Positions 1-5,306 of a stretch of DNA of 8,689 bases are shown here, one piece after another; position 1 is the first letter of the stretch; each line of letters starts with the position of its first letter. Under the pieces are notes generated by a model, which saw only the letters and a list, made by a program, of their open reading frames with translations, was not told where the DNA came from and ran no database searches. This stretch comes from an uncultured Lachnospiraceae bacterium (GTDB lineage: Bacteria; Bacillota; Clostridia; Lachnospirales; Lachnospiraceae). Both the position numbers and the translations under genes were made by a program. The stretch covers positions 1-8,689 of the forward strand of contig CAJUAE010000124.1 of NCBI GenBank assembly GCA_910583965.1, read 5' to 3'.

Positions 1-90
1 CTAAAAACCTGTTCTTTTTTCTGTTTGCCATACTCGCTCTGGAATCAGCGGATTCTATCCGTTTCCTTTATAGACATTTCCTGTCCAAAA

Positions 91-222
91 TTACGGATAA
101 ATCATAATATCTTCATCTTTACAATATTCTACTTGTCCATAGTCCACTTTACGAACTTTTTCATTATCCCAACATAATTCACTTATTTTTGAATCATAAT
201 CATAACAATACCTTTTACTCAT
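91..222 (-). CDS. Small ORF (43 aa) abutting the IS right end; doubtful or decayed gene
   Basis: An ATG at 222 opens a 43-codon frame ending in TAA at 91-93. The product is charged and rich in Tyr, Asp and Cys, with no membrane segment, and I do not recognise a family. The ATG lies immediately after the TTCAC that appears to end the IS605-type element. Nothing upstream resembles a good ribosome binding site, because that sequence is the element's terminal hairpin. The same frame reads on past the TAA for 11 codons to a TAG at 55-57, then 17 more codons to a TAG at 1-3, with protein-like composition. It could be the 3' part of a gene cut by the insertion and later decayed, or a chance frame. 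I lean slightly to a decayed remnant. Confidence 0.28.
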   Translation of the reverse strand: MSKRYCYDYDSKISELCWDNEKVRKVDYGQVEYCKDEDIMIYP

Positions 223-230
223 GTGAACTA

Positions 231-252
231 CCCATTGTCTAAAGCCAATGGG
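231..252. repeat. Terminal hairpin of the IS right end
   Basis: CCCATTG at 231-237 pairs perfectly with CAATGGG at 246-252 across an 8-nt loop. On the minus strand this is the subterminal hairpin expected to be bound by a TnpA (Y1/HUH) transposase and to close the omega RNA scaffold. Read on the plus strand, the stem is followed by CTTTTTG, so it might also act as a weak terminator for transcription entering from the low-coordinate side. Confidence 0.65.
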
Positions 253-274
253 CTTTTTGCTTCATCGACCTCGT

Positions 275-292
275 AACCAAACTTGTTTGGTT
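275..292. repeat. Internal hairpin of the IS right end
   Basis: AACCAAAC at 275-282 is perfectly complementary to GTTTGGTT at 285-292 with a 2-nt gap. In RNA the tip would open, leaving about a 7-bp stem with a tetraloop. It sits between the conserved GCCTGTGGAGATA block and the terminal hairpin, where omega RNA scaffolds often have a variable stem. Confidence 0.5.
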
Positions 293-349
293 TACCTACT
301 ATCTCCACAGGCGTTAATTCGGGCAGTCCCTGCCCTATATCGTTTCCCT

Positions 350-1111
350 TTACGCTGTTTGCCTTAGTCCTTCTGCTAAAATATTCCTTGCCGCATTAAT
401 ATCCCTGTCATGTTTTGCACCACAAACCGGGCATTCCCATTCCCTTACTGACAAATCTTTTGTATCGGCATTCTGATTTCCACAGGCAGAACATATCTGG
501 CTGCTGGCATAGAATGTATCTATTTTGATGTACTTCCTCCCATTCCACTCTGACTTATACTTTAACTGCCTTGTCAGCTCATACCATGACACATCAGATA
601 TGGATTTTGCCAAATCCAATCCTATGTTCCCCTCTGTATACGACATTTCCACATGTTCTGTTTCTACCAGCACTGACACAAAACACTTCCCACTGGATGC
701 CTGTGAAACCGTGGCTGATTTTATTTCCCCCTTAAATTCTCTGTGCAGCTTTGCTTTTACTGTTTTTCGTTTTGGTAATTTTATCTTTCCTTTCTCAAAA
801 TCTACCACAATATTCCCATTCGTGAAATTTGTCCTGTAAGAGTTATGGCTGTCATGCTTGCTCTTGAACTTTGGATATCCTGCATGTTCTTTGAAAAATT
901 TCTGGTATGCGCAATCCCTGTTATAAACTGCATTCGTCAGGACAAATTTGTCCACTTCCCTTAACCAATCATACGCCTACTTTAATTCTCTGTTGCAGTA
1001 ATTATTGCAGTCTGTTCTGCTGACAGATTTTTTCTCTTTCTCATAAGTTTCTTTCCGATATGCCAATGTCTGATTATAAACAAACCGGCAAGAGTTTTTA
1101 ATTTTGGTAAA
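350..1111 (-). pseudogene. tnpB: IS200/IS605-family tnpB, N-terminally truncated with nonsense codon and internal RuvC deletion
   Basis: TnpB is the RNA-guided RuvC nuclease of IS200/IS605 elements. The C-terminal part is clear: the SISDVSWYELTRQLKYKSEW block, a zinc ribbon CSACG...CPVCG (CxxC x2) and the final RuvC segment HDRDINAARNI with its catalytic Asp. Three lesions are visible. First, translated upstream of 955, the same frame gives typical N-terminal sequence (CRFVYNQTLAYRKETYEKEK) back to about 1090. It then runs into unrelated sequence and a stop at 1112-1114, so the first 25-30 residues are gone. Second, an amber TAG lies at 977-979. Third, the first RuvC motif IGLDL (Asp codon 614-616) is joined directly to AKSISDVSW. 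The roughly 80-100 residues normally between them, including the catalytic Glu motif, are missing in frame. A GTG at 955 would permit a 201-aa product but is only an internal Val codon. No tnpA is present. Confidence 0.9.
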
Positions 1112-1136
1112 TTAAAAAGTAATCCTTTCTCTCAAA

Positions 1137-1856
1137 CTATTCTGTTGTGATCACCATTTGTTTAAATATTATCTGCTTGTATAAATCTGTTATAAAACTA
1201 TCTAAATCCATTTTGTCTTGAATCACATACGCTTCGCTTAATCCCTCAATCCATTGATTCCCAGAAGGATATGACAATAGATTGCTAGCAATACAAGCCA
1301 GCCTTCGTCCCTGTTTAATAGCATATCGGACAGTGTGCATTGTACCGCTATTATATAATGCCTCTATCACAAGTACTCCATCACTAATTCCACTTTGTAA
1401 ACGGTCTCTCTCTACATATTGATACGCCTGCGCTGGTGTTGAAGGAAGATATTCACTCACTAAACAACCGCCATTTAACAACAGTCTTTTTGCAAGCTCA
1501 CAGTTGGAATATGGTACAATCTGCTCCAATCCACATGGTAGTACTGCAACACAGTTTCCGCCTGCGGCAAGTACTCCATGTAGTACGTGTGTATCACAAC
1601 CCAGAGCAAGTCCATTCACCACATTTATTCCTCTCTCTCCCAGCATATAACCTATCTGATATGCTATTTTCATTCCTTTTTCGGATATATGTCTACTTCC
1701 AATCACTGCAATATTTTGTTTTTGATTGATAATTTCAATATTACCTCTATAATATAAGTATGTAGGTGCTCTTGTAATAGAACCTAATCGTTGGGGATAC
1801 TCCTTTTTTTTCATTTCAGTCCGTTTGATTGCATATTGCTGTGATATCCCTACCAT
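1137..1856 (-). CDS. Minimal DprA-like protein (Rossmann/SLOG core only)
   Basis: DprA/Smf proteins bind incoming single-stranded DNA and load RecA during transformation. The core is recognisable in order: YPQRL and LYYRG (about 20-38), AVIGSR (50-55), NGLALGCDTHVLHGVLAAGG (81-100), AVLPCGLEQIVPYSN (104-118), VSEY (133-136), RDRLQSGISDGVLVIEA (150-166), SGTMHTVRYAIKQGR (170-184). Family members are usually about 300-380 residues, with an N-terminal helical (SAM/HhH-like) domain and often a C-terminal winged helix. This one has 239 residues and neither domain. It is therefore either a specialised standalone form or a reduced one, and a housekeeping transformation role is not assured. The start is uncertain. 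ATG 1856 has GGGAG directly against it, which is too close. An ATG at codon 15 also lacks a good site. The gene lies 55 nt after the Xre-Uma2 gene with no clear promoter between, so it may be co-transcribed. Confidence 0.85.
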   Translation of the reverse strand: MVGISQQYAIKRTEMKKKEYPQRLGSITRAPTYLYYRGNIEIINQKQNIAVIGSRHISEKGMKIAYQIGYMLGERGINVVNGLALGCDTHVLHGVLAAGGNCVAVLPCGLEQIVPYSNCELAKRLLLNGGCLVSEYLPSTPAQAYQYVERDRLQSGISDGVLVIEALYNSGTMHTVRYAIKQGRRLACIASNLLSYPSGNQWIEGLSEAYVIQDKMDLDSFITDLYKQIIFKQMVITTE

Positions 1857-1911
1857 CTCCCAACTAAAATTTATAGCAATTTATATATAAACTGTCACTA
1901 AAATATTATAC

Positions 1912-2703
1912 TTATTTTTTCTCAAATGATTGACACCATTTTACTATTTGGTCAAAATAAATTTGTAACTTTTTTTCAAAAATATAAATTGGAACAGGTT
2001 GTTTCAAATCATAACTTTGTGCATAAATATCACACTCAAAGAAAAAAACTATTAGCTCTTTTTTGTAAGGGTCAAAAATCCAATACTCACGCACTCCGGC
2101 ATTCTCATATTTCTCTAGCTTTCTGAAATAATCTTTTCGTTTTGTAGCAAAAGATATGACCTCTAGCACAAAGTCTGGCGCTCCAAACACTTTTCCCTTT
2201 AATAATTTTTCATTATTGCATAGAATAAAAATATCTGGTTGCACCATAGTTTTGTTGTCACAGTCAAGCTGCACATCAACAGGAAAGATACCTACCTCAC
2301 AATTCCTATTATTTTCTATTAGATAATTTGCAATTTGCCTGTAAATCTCTCCTACAATCTTCTGATGGTCAAACGTTGGAGTCTTCATATCATACATTAC
2401 ACCATCAATTAATTCCACTCTAATTTCATCTGAGGTGATAAAATAATCTTCCGTCGTATATTCACCCTGTTTCTTCTCCTGTGGATTTCCATAGGAAAAA
2501 ATAGTGTTATCTTTCAAAATGATATTATTATCCTGCTCTGTTAATGCTTGCTCTAACGCCTGAAGCGTCGCATAGCGTGGATGTGCTGTCTCCCCGGAAA
2601 AAATTTTTTGTACAGTGCCAAGTGGAACTTTCGATAAACTGGAAATCTGAGCATAGCTATATCCTTTCTGCAATTTTTTCTGCCTCATTTCCTCTATTGT
2701 CAT
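1912..2703 (-). CDS. Xre-type HTH fused to Uma2-family (DUF820) PD-(D/E)xK nuclease-like domain
   Basis: The N-terminus (about residues 5-52) is a Cro/Xre helix-turn-helix, with SYAQISSLSKVPLGTVQKIF as the two central helices. After a linker, residues 81-250 form a Uma2 domain: EYTTEDYF, RVELIDGVMY (E97), a His at 113 in DHQKIVGEI, VQPDIFIL (D157), APDFVLEVIS (E181) and REYWIFDP (205-212). The acidic residues at 97, 157 and 181 match the metal-binding set expected of the PD-(D/E)xK fold, so the domain looks potentially active. Uma2 proteins are predicted endonucleases, but their cellular role is poorly known. The start is secure: ATG 2703 follows GGGGAGG (2709-2715) at good spacing. The HTH suggests self-regulation, and the leader holds two identical 14-bp repeats suited to that. 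An alternative reading is an antitoxin-like or mobile-element regulator. Confidence 0.88.
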   Translation of the reverse strand: MTIEEMRQKKLQKGYSYAQISSLSKVPLGTVQKIFSGETAHPRYATLQALEQALTEQDNNIILKDNTIFSYGNPQEKKQGEYTTEDYFITSDEIRVELIDGVMYDMKTPTFDHQKIVGEIYRQIANYLIENNRNCEVGIFPVDVQLDCDNKTMVQPDIFILCNNEKLLKGKVFGAPDFVLEVISFATKRKDYFRKLEKYENAGVREYWIFDPYKKELIVFFFECDIYAQSYDLKQPVPIYIFEKKLQIYFDQIVKWCQSFEKK

Positions 2704-2708
2704 AGCAT

Positions 2709-2715
2709 CCTCCCC
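2709..2715 (-). promoter_or_regulatory. Ribosome binding site of the Xre-Uma2 gene
   Basis: GGGGAGG on the minus strand lies 5 nt before ATG 2703. A nearer ATG at 2707 reads ATG-CTA-TGA and stops at once, so this site supports ATG 2703. Confidence 0.85.
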
Positions 2716-2728
2716 AAATTTCTAAGTA

Positions 2729-2742
2729 GATTCTTAAAAGTT
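2729..2742. repeat. 14-bp direct repeat, copy 1 (candidate operator)
   Basis: GATTCTTAAAAGTT on the plus strand is identical to the copy at 2766-2779. The copy starts are 37 bp apart, about 3.5 helical turns. It lies in the leader between the Xre-Uma2 promoter and its ribosome binding site, where a bound repressor could block elongation. Confidence 0.6.
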
Positions 2743-2765
2743 TTTATGCTTAAAATCTATAAAAG

Positions 2766-2779
2766 GATTCTTAAAAGTT
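2766..2779. repeat. 14-bp direct repeat, copy 2 (candidate operator)
   Basis: Second exact copy of GATTCTTAAAAGTT, about 20-35 nt downstream of the expected transcription start of the promoter at 2806-2833. The core CTTAAAAG is nearly but not exactly palindromic. Confidence 0.6.
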
Positions 2780-2805
2780 ACTTTAATAAAACACTGAATA
2801 ATTTT

Positions 2806-2833
2806 ATTATACCTGTTTCAATCCGTTTGTCAA
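2806..2833 (-). promoter_or_regulatory. Consensus sigma-A promoter for the Xre-Uma2 gene
   Basis: On the minus strand, TTGACA (2828-2833) is followed by a 16-bp spacer and TATAAT (2806-2811). Both boxes match consensus perfectly and the spacer is one base short of optimal. Transcription would start near 2799, giving a leader of about 95 nt that contains both 14-bp repeats. The promoter lies 24 bp beyond the stop of the upstream gene, so Xre-Uma2 can be expressed independently. Confidence 0.8.
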
Positions 2834-2857
2834 CCGTTTTGTTTCCAGATATCCGAT

Positions 2858-3370
2858 TTATATTCTTTTTTTATCCATTTTCTCTTGTTCATAAGCACGC
2901 TTTTTTAATTCTTCTTCTGACCCCAGATAAATATATTTATTTTCTGAAATGGGCAATGGTTTCTTTTCTGTAACTTCAAAAAGCTTATCAATCATAGGCG
3001 GATTTTCTTGTTCAAATTGTATTAAACTGATTTCATGATGTCCTCGCATCGCATGGTCTGATGGACGTGTATGAACAGCTGTAAAAAAACACAAAATCTT
3101 AGAATGACATCTTTGAATCGAGTTTGGCTGTATCCTAAAATTCTTACTAAATGCAATCGCCTCATATTCCTGGTTGATTGGTATATCTGTCTCCGCATAT
3201 AGATGATGAAAGTATAGGCTATTTTTTGCAAATTTATTTTTTTGAAAAATATCATAAGCAGTTTGTGACAAAATACCAAATTCTGTACAATATTTCTCAA
3301 TCTCAGGAAATAGCTCCTGTTTTACAAACAGTGGATTATAACGTGCTATTAAAATAAGACAATGATTCAC
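2858..3370 (-). CDS. Hypothetical protein, 170 aa, histidine-rich middle
   Basis: I do not recognise the family. The frame starts at GTG 3370, preceded by a purine-rich AGGGAGAG with a 5-nt spacer, which supports it as a real gene. There is no signal peptide or membrane segment, so a cytoplasmic location is likely. The N-terminal third (CLILIARYNPLFVKQELFPE) looks like a folded alpha/beta start. Residues 100-112 hold a His cluster (H100, H106, H111, H112), with H55, H56 and H89 upstream, which might bind a metal. The C-terminal 25 residues are a charged helix (EEELKKRAYEQEKMDKK). It has its own possible promoter and an AT-rich inverted repeat upstream. A separate strong promoter begins just after its stop, so it need not be in one operon with Xre-Uma2. 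Confidence 0.7.
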   Translation of the reverse strand: MNHCLILIARYNPLFVKQELFPEIEKYCTEFGILSQTAYDIFQKNKFAKNSLYFHHLYAETDIPINQEYEAIAFSKNFRIQPNSIQRCHSKILCFFTAVHTRPSDHAMRGHHEISLIQFEQENPPMIDKLFEVTEKKPLPISENKYIYLGSEEELKKRAYEQEKMDKKRI

Positions 3371-3375
3371 TAGTT

Positions 3376-3384
3376 CTCTCCCTC
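3376..3384 (-). promoter_or_regulatory. Ribosome binding site deciding the GTG start at 3370
   Basis: Minus-strand GAGGGAGAG lies 5 nt before GTG 3370. No ATG in the same frame is near it, so the GTG is the likely start. Confidence 0.65.
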
Positions 3385-3386
3385 TT

Positions 3387-3423
3387 TTTCATAAAATTTT
3401 GCATTGATGAAAAATTTATGAAA
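3387..3423. repeat. AT-rich inverted repeat upstream of the 170-aa gene
   Basis: TTTCATAAAATTTT (3387-3400) is the near-perfect inverse of AAAAATTTATGAAA (3410-3423), with one base difference in alignment and a 9-nt centre. It lies between the possible promoter and the ribosome binding site. It could be an operator or a weak leader hairpin. The 13-bp core TTTCATAAAATTT also occurs twice upstream of the DUF4474-type gene. Confidence 0.5.
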
Positions 3424-3431
3424 TGCTCAAT

Positions 3432-3461
3432 GATATATTTTTTCTTTCTGTGTTTTGTCAA
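3432..3461 (-). promoter_or_regulatory. Possible promoter for the 170-aa gene
   Basis: TTGACA (3456-3461, minus strand) is separated by 18 bp from TATATC (3432-3437). The -35 box is perfect and the -10 box matches 4 of 6 bases. It is in the intergenic stretch after the metallophosphoesterase gene. Confidence 0.5.
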
Positions 3462-3486
3462 AATAACCAAACATAATAAAAAACTT

Positions 3487-4314
3487 TTAGTTACGCATTA
3501 ATGGCACACCTTTGGAAATCTGTTCGCGCGCTACATATAGTATACTGTCAGACCGAGCACTCATACTCCATTTAACTAACATCATGACACCTCGTTCGAT
3601 TTCAATACAAGTAATGCAGCGTGGATGGACACAACTGCCTGTATTATAGTAAAAAGAAGGCTCCTCTGGCATTACTGGACGATGTGTATGTCCCGTGATA
3701 AGAATATGTTTGTTCTCTGAAGCCCAATCATTCAGACGCATTTCACATTTGTTTTTCACATAATAATTTTTGGCTGCACTAGTCGGATCGAGCACACCTA
3801 AATTTTCTAACGGACTCCACACATATCGAACAAGAAAACATGCCACCCGCCAGAATGTTGAGTTGAGTAGACTCGCCTGGTGTCCATGTGTCAAGTAAAT
3901 TGCACGTTGTGACATGTTATATGGATTTAATATAATTCCCTCATAAAAAGGATATGGAAACAAATTATTTTTTTTCTTTTTTATAATATCATGATTACCA
4001 TAAATAAGATATAGTCTATTTTGTCTATGTAATTGTGCAAACATCTCAAAAATATCATCGTGAACCTCAATAATATTTTTCATGTTGCGGTTCTCCCAAA
4101 GTTCATCTCCATCGCCAAGTTCAATATAGGTAAACCCTTTTCTGTAATAATATTTTAACGCTGCAATAAACAAATGTTGATTTTTCAAAAAATTATCAGA
4201 AGAAGTTCCAATTCCTCTATGGCAATCACTCATCAAAACATATCGTGAGCGATAAGTCAATGGCAGGACTGGAGCATCTTGAAAAGCATGCTCCAGCCGT
4301 GATGAGACACTCAC
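3487..4314 (-). CDS. Calcineurin-like metallophosphoesterase
   Basis: A two-metal phosphoesterase. Counting from GTG 4314, the signature motifs are SDCHRG (D30, H32), LGDGDELWENR (D68, D70), YGNHD (N107, H108), LTHGHQ (H143, H145) and TGHTHRP (H209, H211), so the metal site looks complete. LDPTSAAKNY (about 175-184) and NTGSCVHP are further family-like blocks. The fold is shared by protein phosphatases, nucleases and lipid A precursor hydrolases, and the substrate here is unknown. The frame is open to a TTG at 4368, but GTG 4314 is the better start. It follows AAAGGG with a 5-nt spacer, overlaps the upstream stop as GTGA, and gives a 275-aa protein beginning just before the catalytic domain. 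Translational coupling to the DUF4474-type gene suggests the two act together. No terminator follows the stop. Confidence 0.92.
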   Translation of the reverse strand: MSVSSRLEHAFQDAPVLPLTYRSRYVLMSDCHRGIGTSSDNFLKNQHLFIAALKYYYRKGFTYIELGDGDELWENRNMKNIIEVHDDIFEMFAQLHRQNRLYLIYGNHDIIKKKKNNLFPYPFYEGIILNPYNMSQRAIYLTHGHQASLLNSTFWRVACFLVRYVWSPLENLGVLDPTSAAKNYYVKNKCEMRLNDWASENKHILITGHTHRPVMPEEPSFYYNTGSCVHPRCITCIEIERGVMMLVKWSMSARSDSILYVAREQISKGVPLMRN

Positions 4315-5246
4315 AGTCGCCCTTTCTTGCAACAACGTTTGCAGCAATAACGCTCTTTCCGATGGCAACGCTTATTGAAACGACGCATCCGAAACAGTCG
4401 CCGAAATGCTATTGGAATAAAATAGTACAAGCATAAAACTCTATCCTCTGTACATTGAAATGGCTTTGTCACCCACAAATACAATTTGCAAAATATTTTA
4501 TTTTTCCATTGTGAAAAGCGACGCCAAAAGCGCGTACACAACTTGTAGTGCACCTTACATGACCGATTGAAATAAATCGTCACGCAAAAGCCATTTACTA
4601 AGAAATCCTGCGATCCATATCCCGCTTTGCGCAATCCACTGATAAAAGCAAACTGCATTTTTTTGTCATGAAATCGTATTGTCGCCTTCATACTCAAATC
4701 CGACGGCCACACAAAACTGCCTGTAAAAAATGCAGTGAGCCACCAATGATTTTGAGCAATCTTAACACAACTGCCATTTTTTCCACAGAGCACAAAAGAG
4801 CAATTTAACAGTTCTGCGTTTGATGCCGCCTCAAACCGCGTTGTCTTATACTCTTTCTCTGTAAGAATCCGATTCGCATGATAAATGCCAATCTCAGCTC
4901 CGGCATTAATGCCATATTGACCTTTCCAAAACTCAATCAGCCAAGTTTTACCTTCATAGTCAAAATAGACTGGCAATGAGTCAAAAACCATCTGGAAGCG
5001 TGGCGCCATATAATCATAAATCCACGCGTATCCTGCCTCTCTTTGCCATGCGTCCAGTGTACTTGAAAAGAATCCGCACTCGTCATGAAAACAATAGCCA
5101 AACGGCTTGACAAGTTCCTTTACCTTGCAGCATTTCTGGCATTTGTCCATACACTGAATCTTGCAGATAATTTTCTTTTTCCGAAAATGAAAAAAGGTAC
5201 AGAAAAAAAGTGCAATAAGTAATAGAATAATTAGGAAGAAATACAT
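4311..5246 (-). CDS. DUF4474-type membrane-anchored cysteine-rich protein
   Basis: The first 21 residues (FFLIILLLIALFFCTFFHF) form one hydrophobic segment followed by basic residues, typical of a membrane anchor. The central region has the blocks I associate with DUF4474: LDAWQREAGY, PVYFDYEGKTWLIEFWKGQY, GAEIGIYHA and NHWWLTAFFTGSF. The C-terminal region (QWKNKIFCKLYLWVTKPF, LYYFIPIAFRRLFRM) also fits that family. I assign it from memory of the family and could not search. The function is unknown. About 22 of 311 residues are Cys, including a CxxxC/CC cluster near residues 30-57 and an Arg/Lys/Cys-rich tail with two CC pairs (about 299-306), suggesting metal binding or disulfides. ATG 5246 has only a weak GGAA upstream, lying in one arm of a palindrome. 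The stop overlaps the phosphoesterase start (GTGA). Confidence 0.85.
   Translation of the reverse strand: MYFFLIILLLIALFFCTFFHFRKKKIICKIQCMDKCQKCCKVKELVKPFGYCFHDECGFFSSTLDAWQREAGYAWIYDYMAPRFQMVFDSLPVYFDYEGKTWLIEFWKGQYGINAGAEIGIYHANRILTEKEYKTTRFEAASNAELLNCSFVLCGKNGSCVKIAQNHWWLTAFFTGSFVWPSDLSMKATIRFHDKKMQFAFISGLRKAGYGSQDFLVNGFCVTIYFNRSCKVHYKLCTRFWRRFSQWKNKIFCKLYLWVTKPFQCTEDRVLCLYYFIPIAFRRLFRMRRFNKRCHRKERYCCKRCCKKGRL
4320..4326 (-). promoter_or_regulatory. Ribosome binding site inside the DUF4474-type gene for the phosphoesterase
   Basis: Minus-strand GAAAGGG lies 5 nt before GTG 4314, within the last codons of the upstream gene. It favours the GTG over the TTG at 4368, which lacks a comparable site. 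Confidence 0.6.
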
Positions 5247-5249
5247 AAA

Positions 5250-5295
5250 TCATATTCCAATCTATAAATTTATTATAATTTATGTCGGAATATGA
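5250..5295. repeat. 46-bp imperfect palindrome before the DUF4474-type gene
   Basis: Outer arms TCATATTCC (5250-5258) and GGAATATGA (5287-5295) pair over 9 bp. Inner arms ATAAATT (5264-5270) and AATTTAT (5277-5283) pair over 7 bp around a 6-nt centre. The two helices are separated by 5 and 3 unpaired bases. The only Shine-Dalgarno-like GGAA for ATG 5246 lies in the proximal outer arm. A TATAAT box overlaps the centre. Confidence 0.65.
5272..5277 (-). promoter_or_regulatory. Possible -10 box (TATAAT) in the centre of the palindrome
   Basis: Minus-strand TATAAT at 5272-5277. I find no good -35 box 16-18 bp upstream, so a promoter here would be weak or activator-dependent. Transcription would start near 5265, leaving a leader of about 19 nt. 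Confidence 0.4.
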
Positions 5296-5306
5296 ATGGT
5301 TGTGTA

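Larger units (their letters stand above)
223..345 (-). ncRNA. IS605-type right end / TnpB omega RNA (reRNA) scaffold
   Basis: Directly downstream of tnpB, the minus strand carries the sequence style typical of IS200/IS605 right ends: a short GGGCA/TGCCC pairing (321-325 with 331-335), then ACGCCTGTGGAGATA, an intermediate hairpin, a GAAGCAAAAAG stretch and a terminal hairpin ending in TTCAC. In this family the tnpB 3' end and right end are known to be transcribed as the guide RNA for TnpB, with the guide taken from the DNA just outside the element. Here that guide would begin ATGAGTAAAAGG, reading down from 222. The 5' limit is uncertain and may lie inside tnpB. Expression is not shown, and the TnpB partner is broken. 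Confidence 0.6.

Noticed and set aside
231..252. Rho-independent terminator for minus-strand genes
   Set aside because: On the minus strand no T-run follows the stem. The CTTTTTG follows only on the plus strand, where no gene enters.
350..955. A 201-aa TnpB-like coding sequence starting at GTG 955, possibly a domesticated nuclease-dead regulator
   Set aside because: Codon 955 is an internal Val. Clear TnpB sequence continues upstream in the same frame beyond an amber stop to about 1090, so this is a fragment. Domesticated nuclease-dead TnpBs would be expected to keep an intact N-terminus.
1857..1911. A separate promoter for the DprA-like gene using a TATAAT-like box in the 55-nt gap
   Set aside because: The nearest -35-like sequence is only about 11 bp away, so the spacing is wrong for a sigma-A promoter.
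3022..3300. 92-codon minus-strand frame inside the 170-aa gene
   Set aside because: It is a different frame of the same strand within a better supported gene that has a ribosome binding site. No such site or family signal was seen for this one.
4315..4368. N-terminal extension of the phosphoesterase from TTG 4368
   Set aside because: TTG start without a good ribosome binding site and a 58-nt overlap with the previous gene. GTG 4314 with AAAGGG is better.
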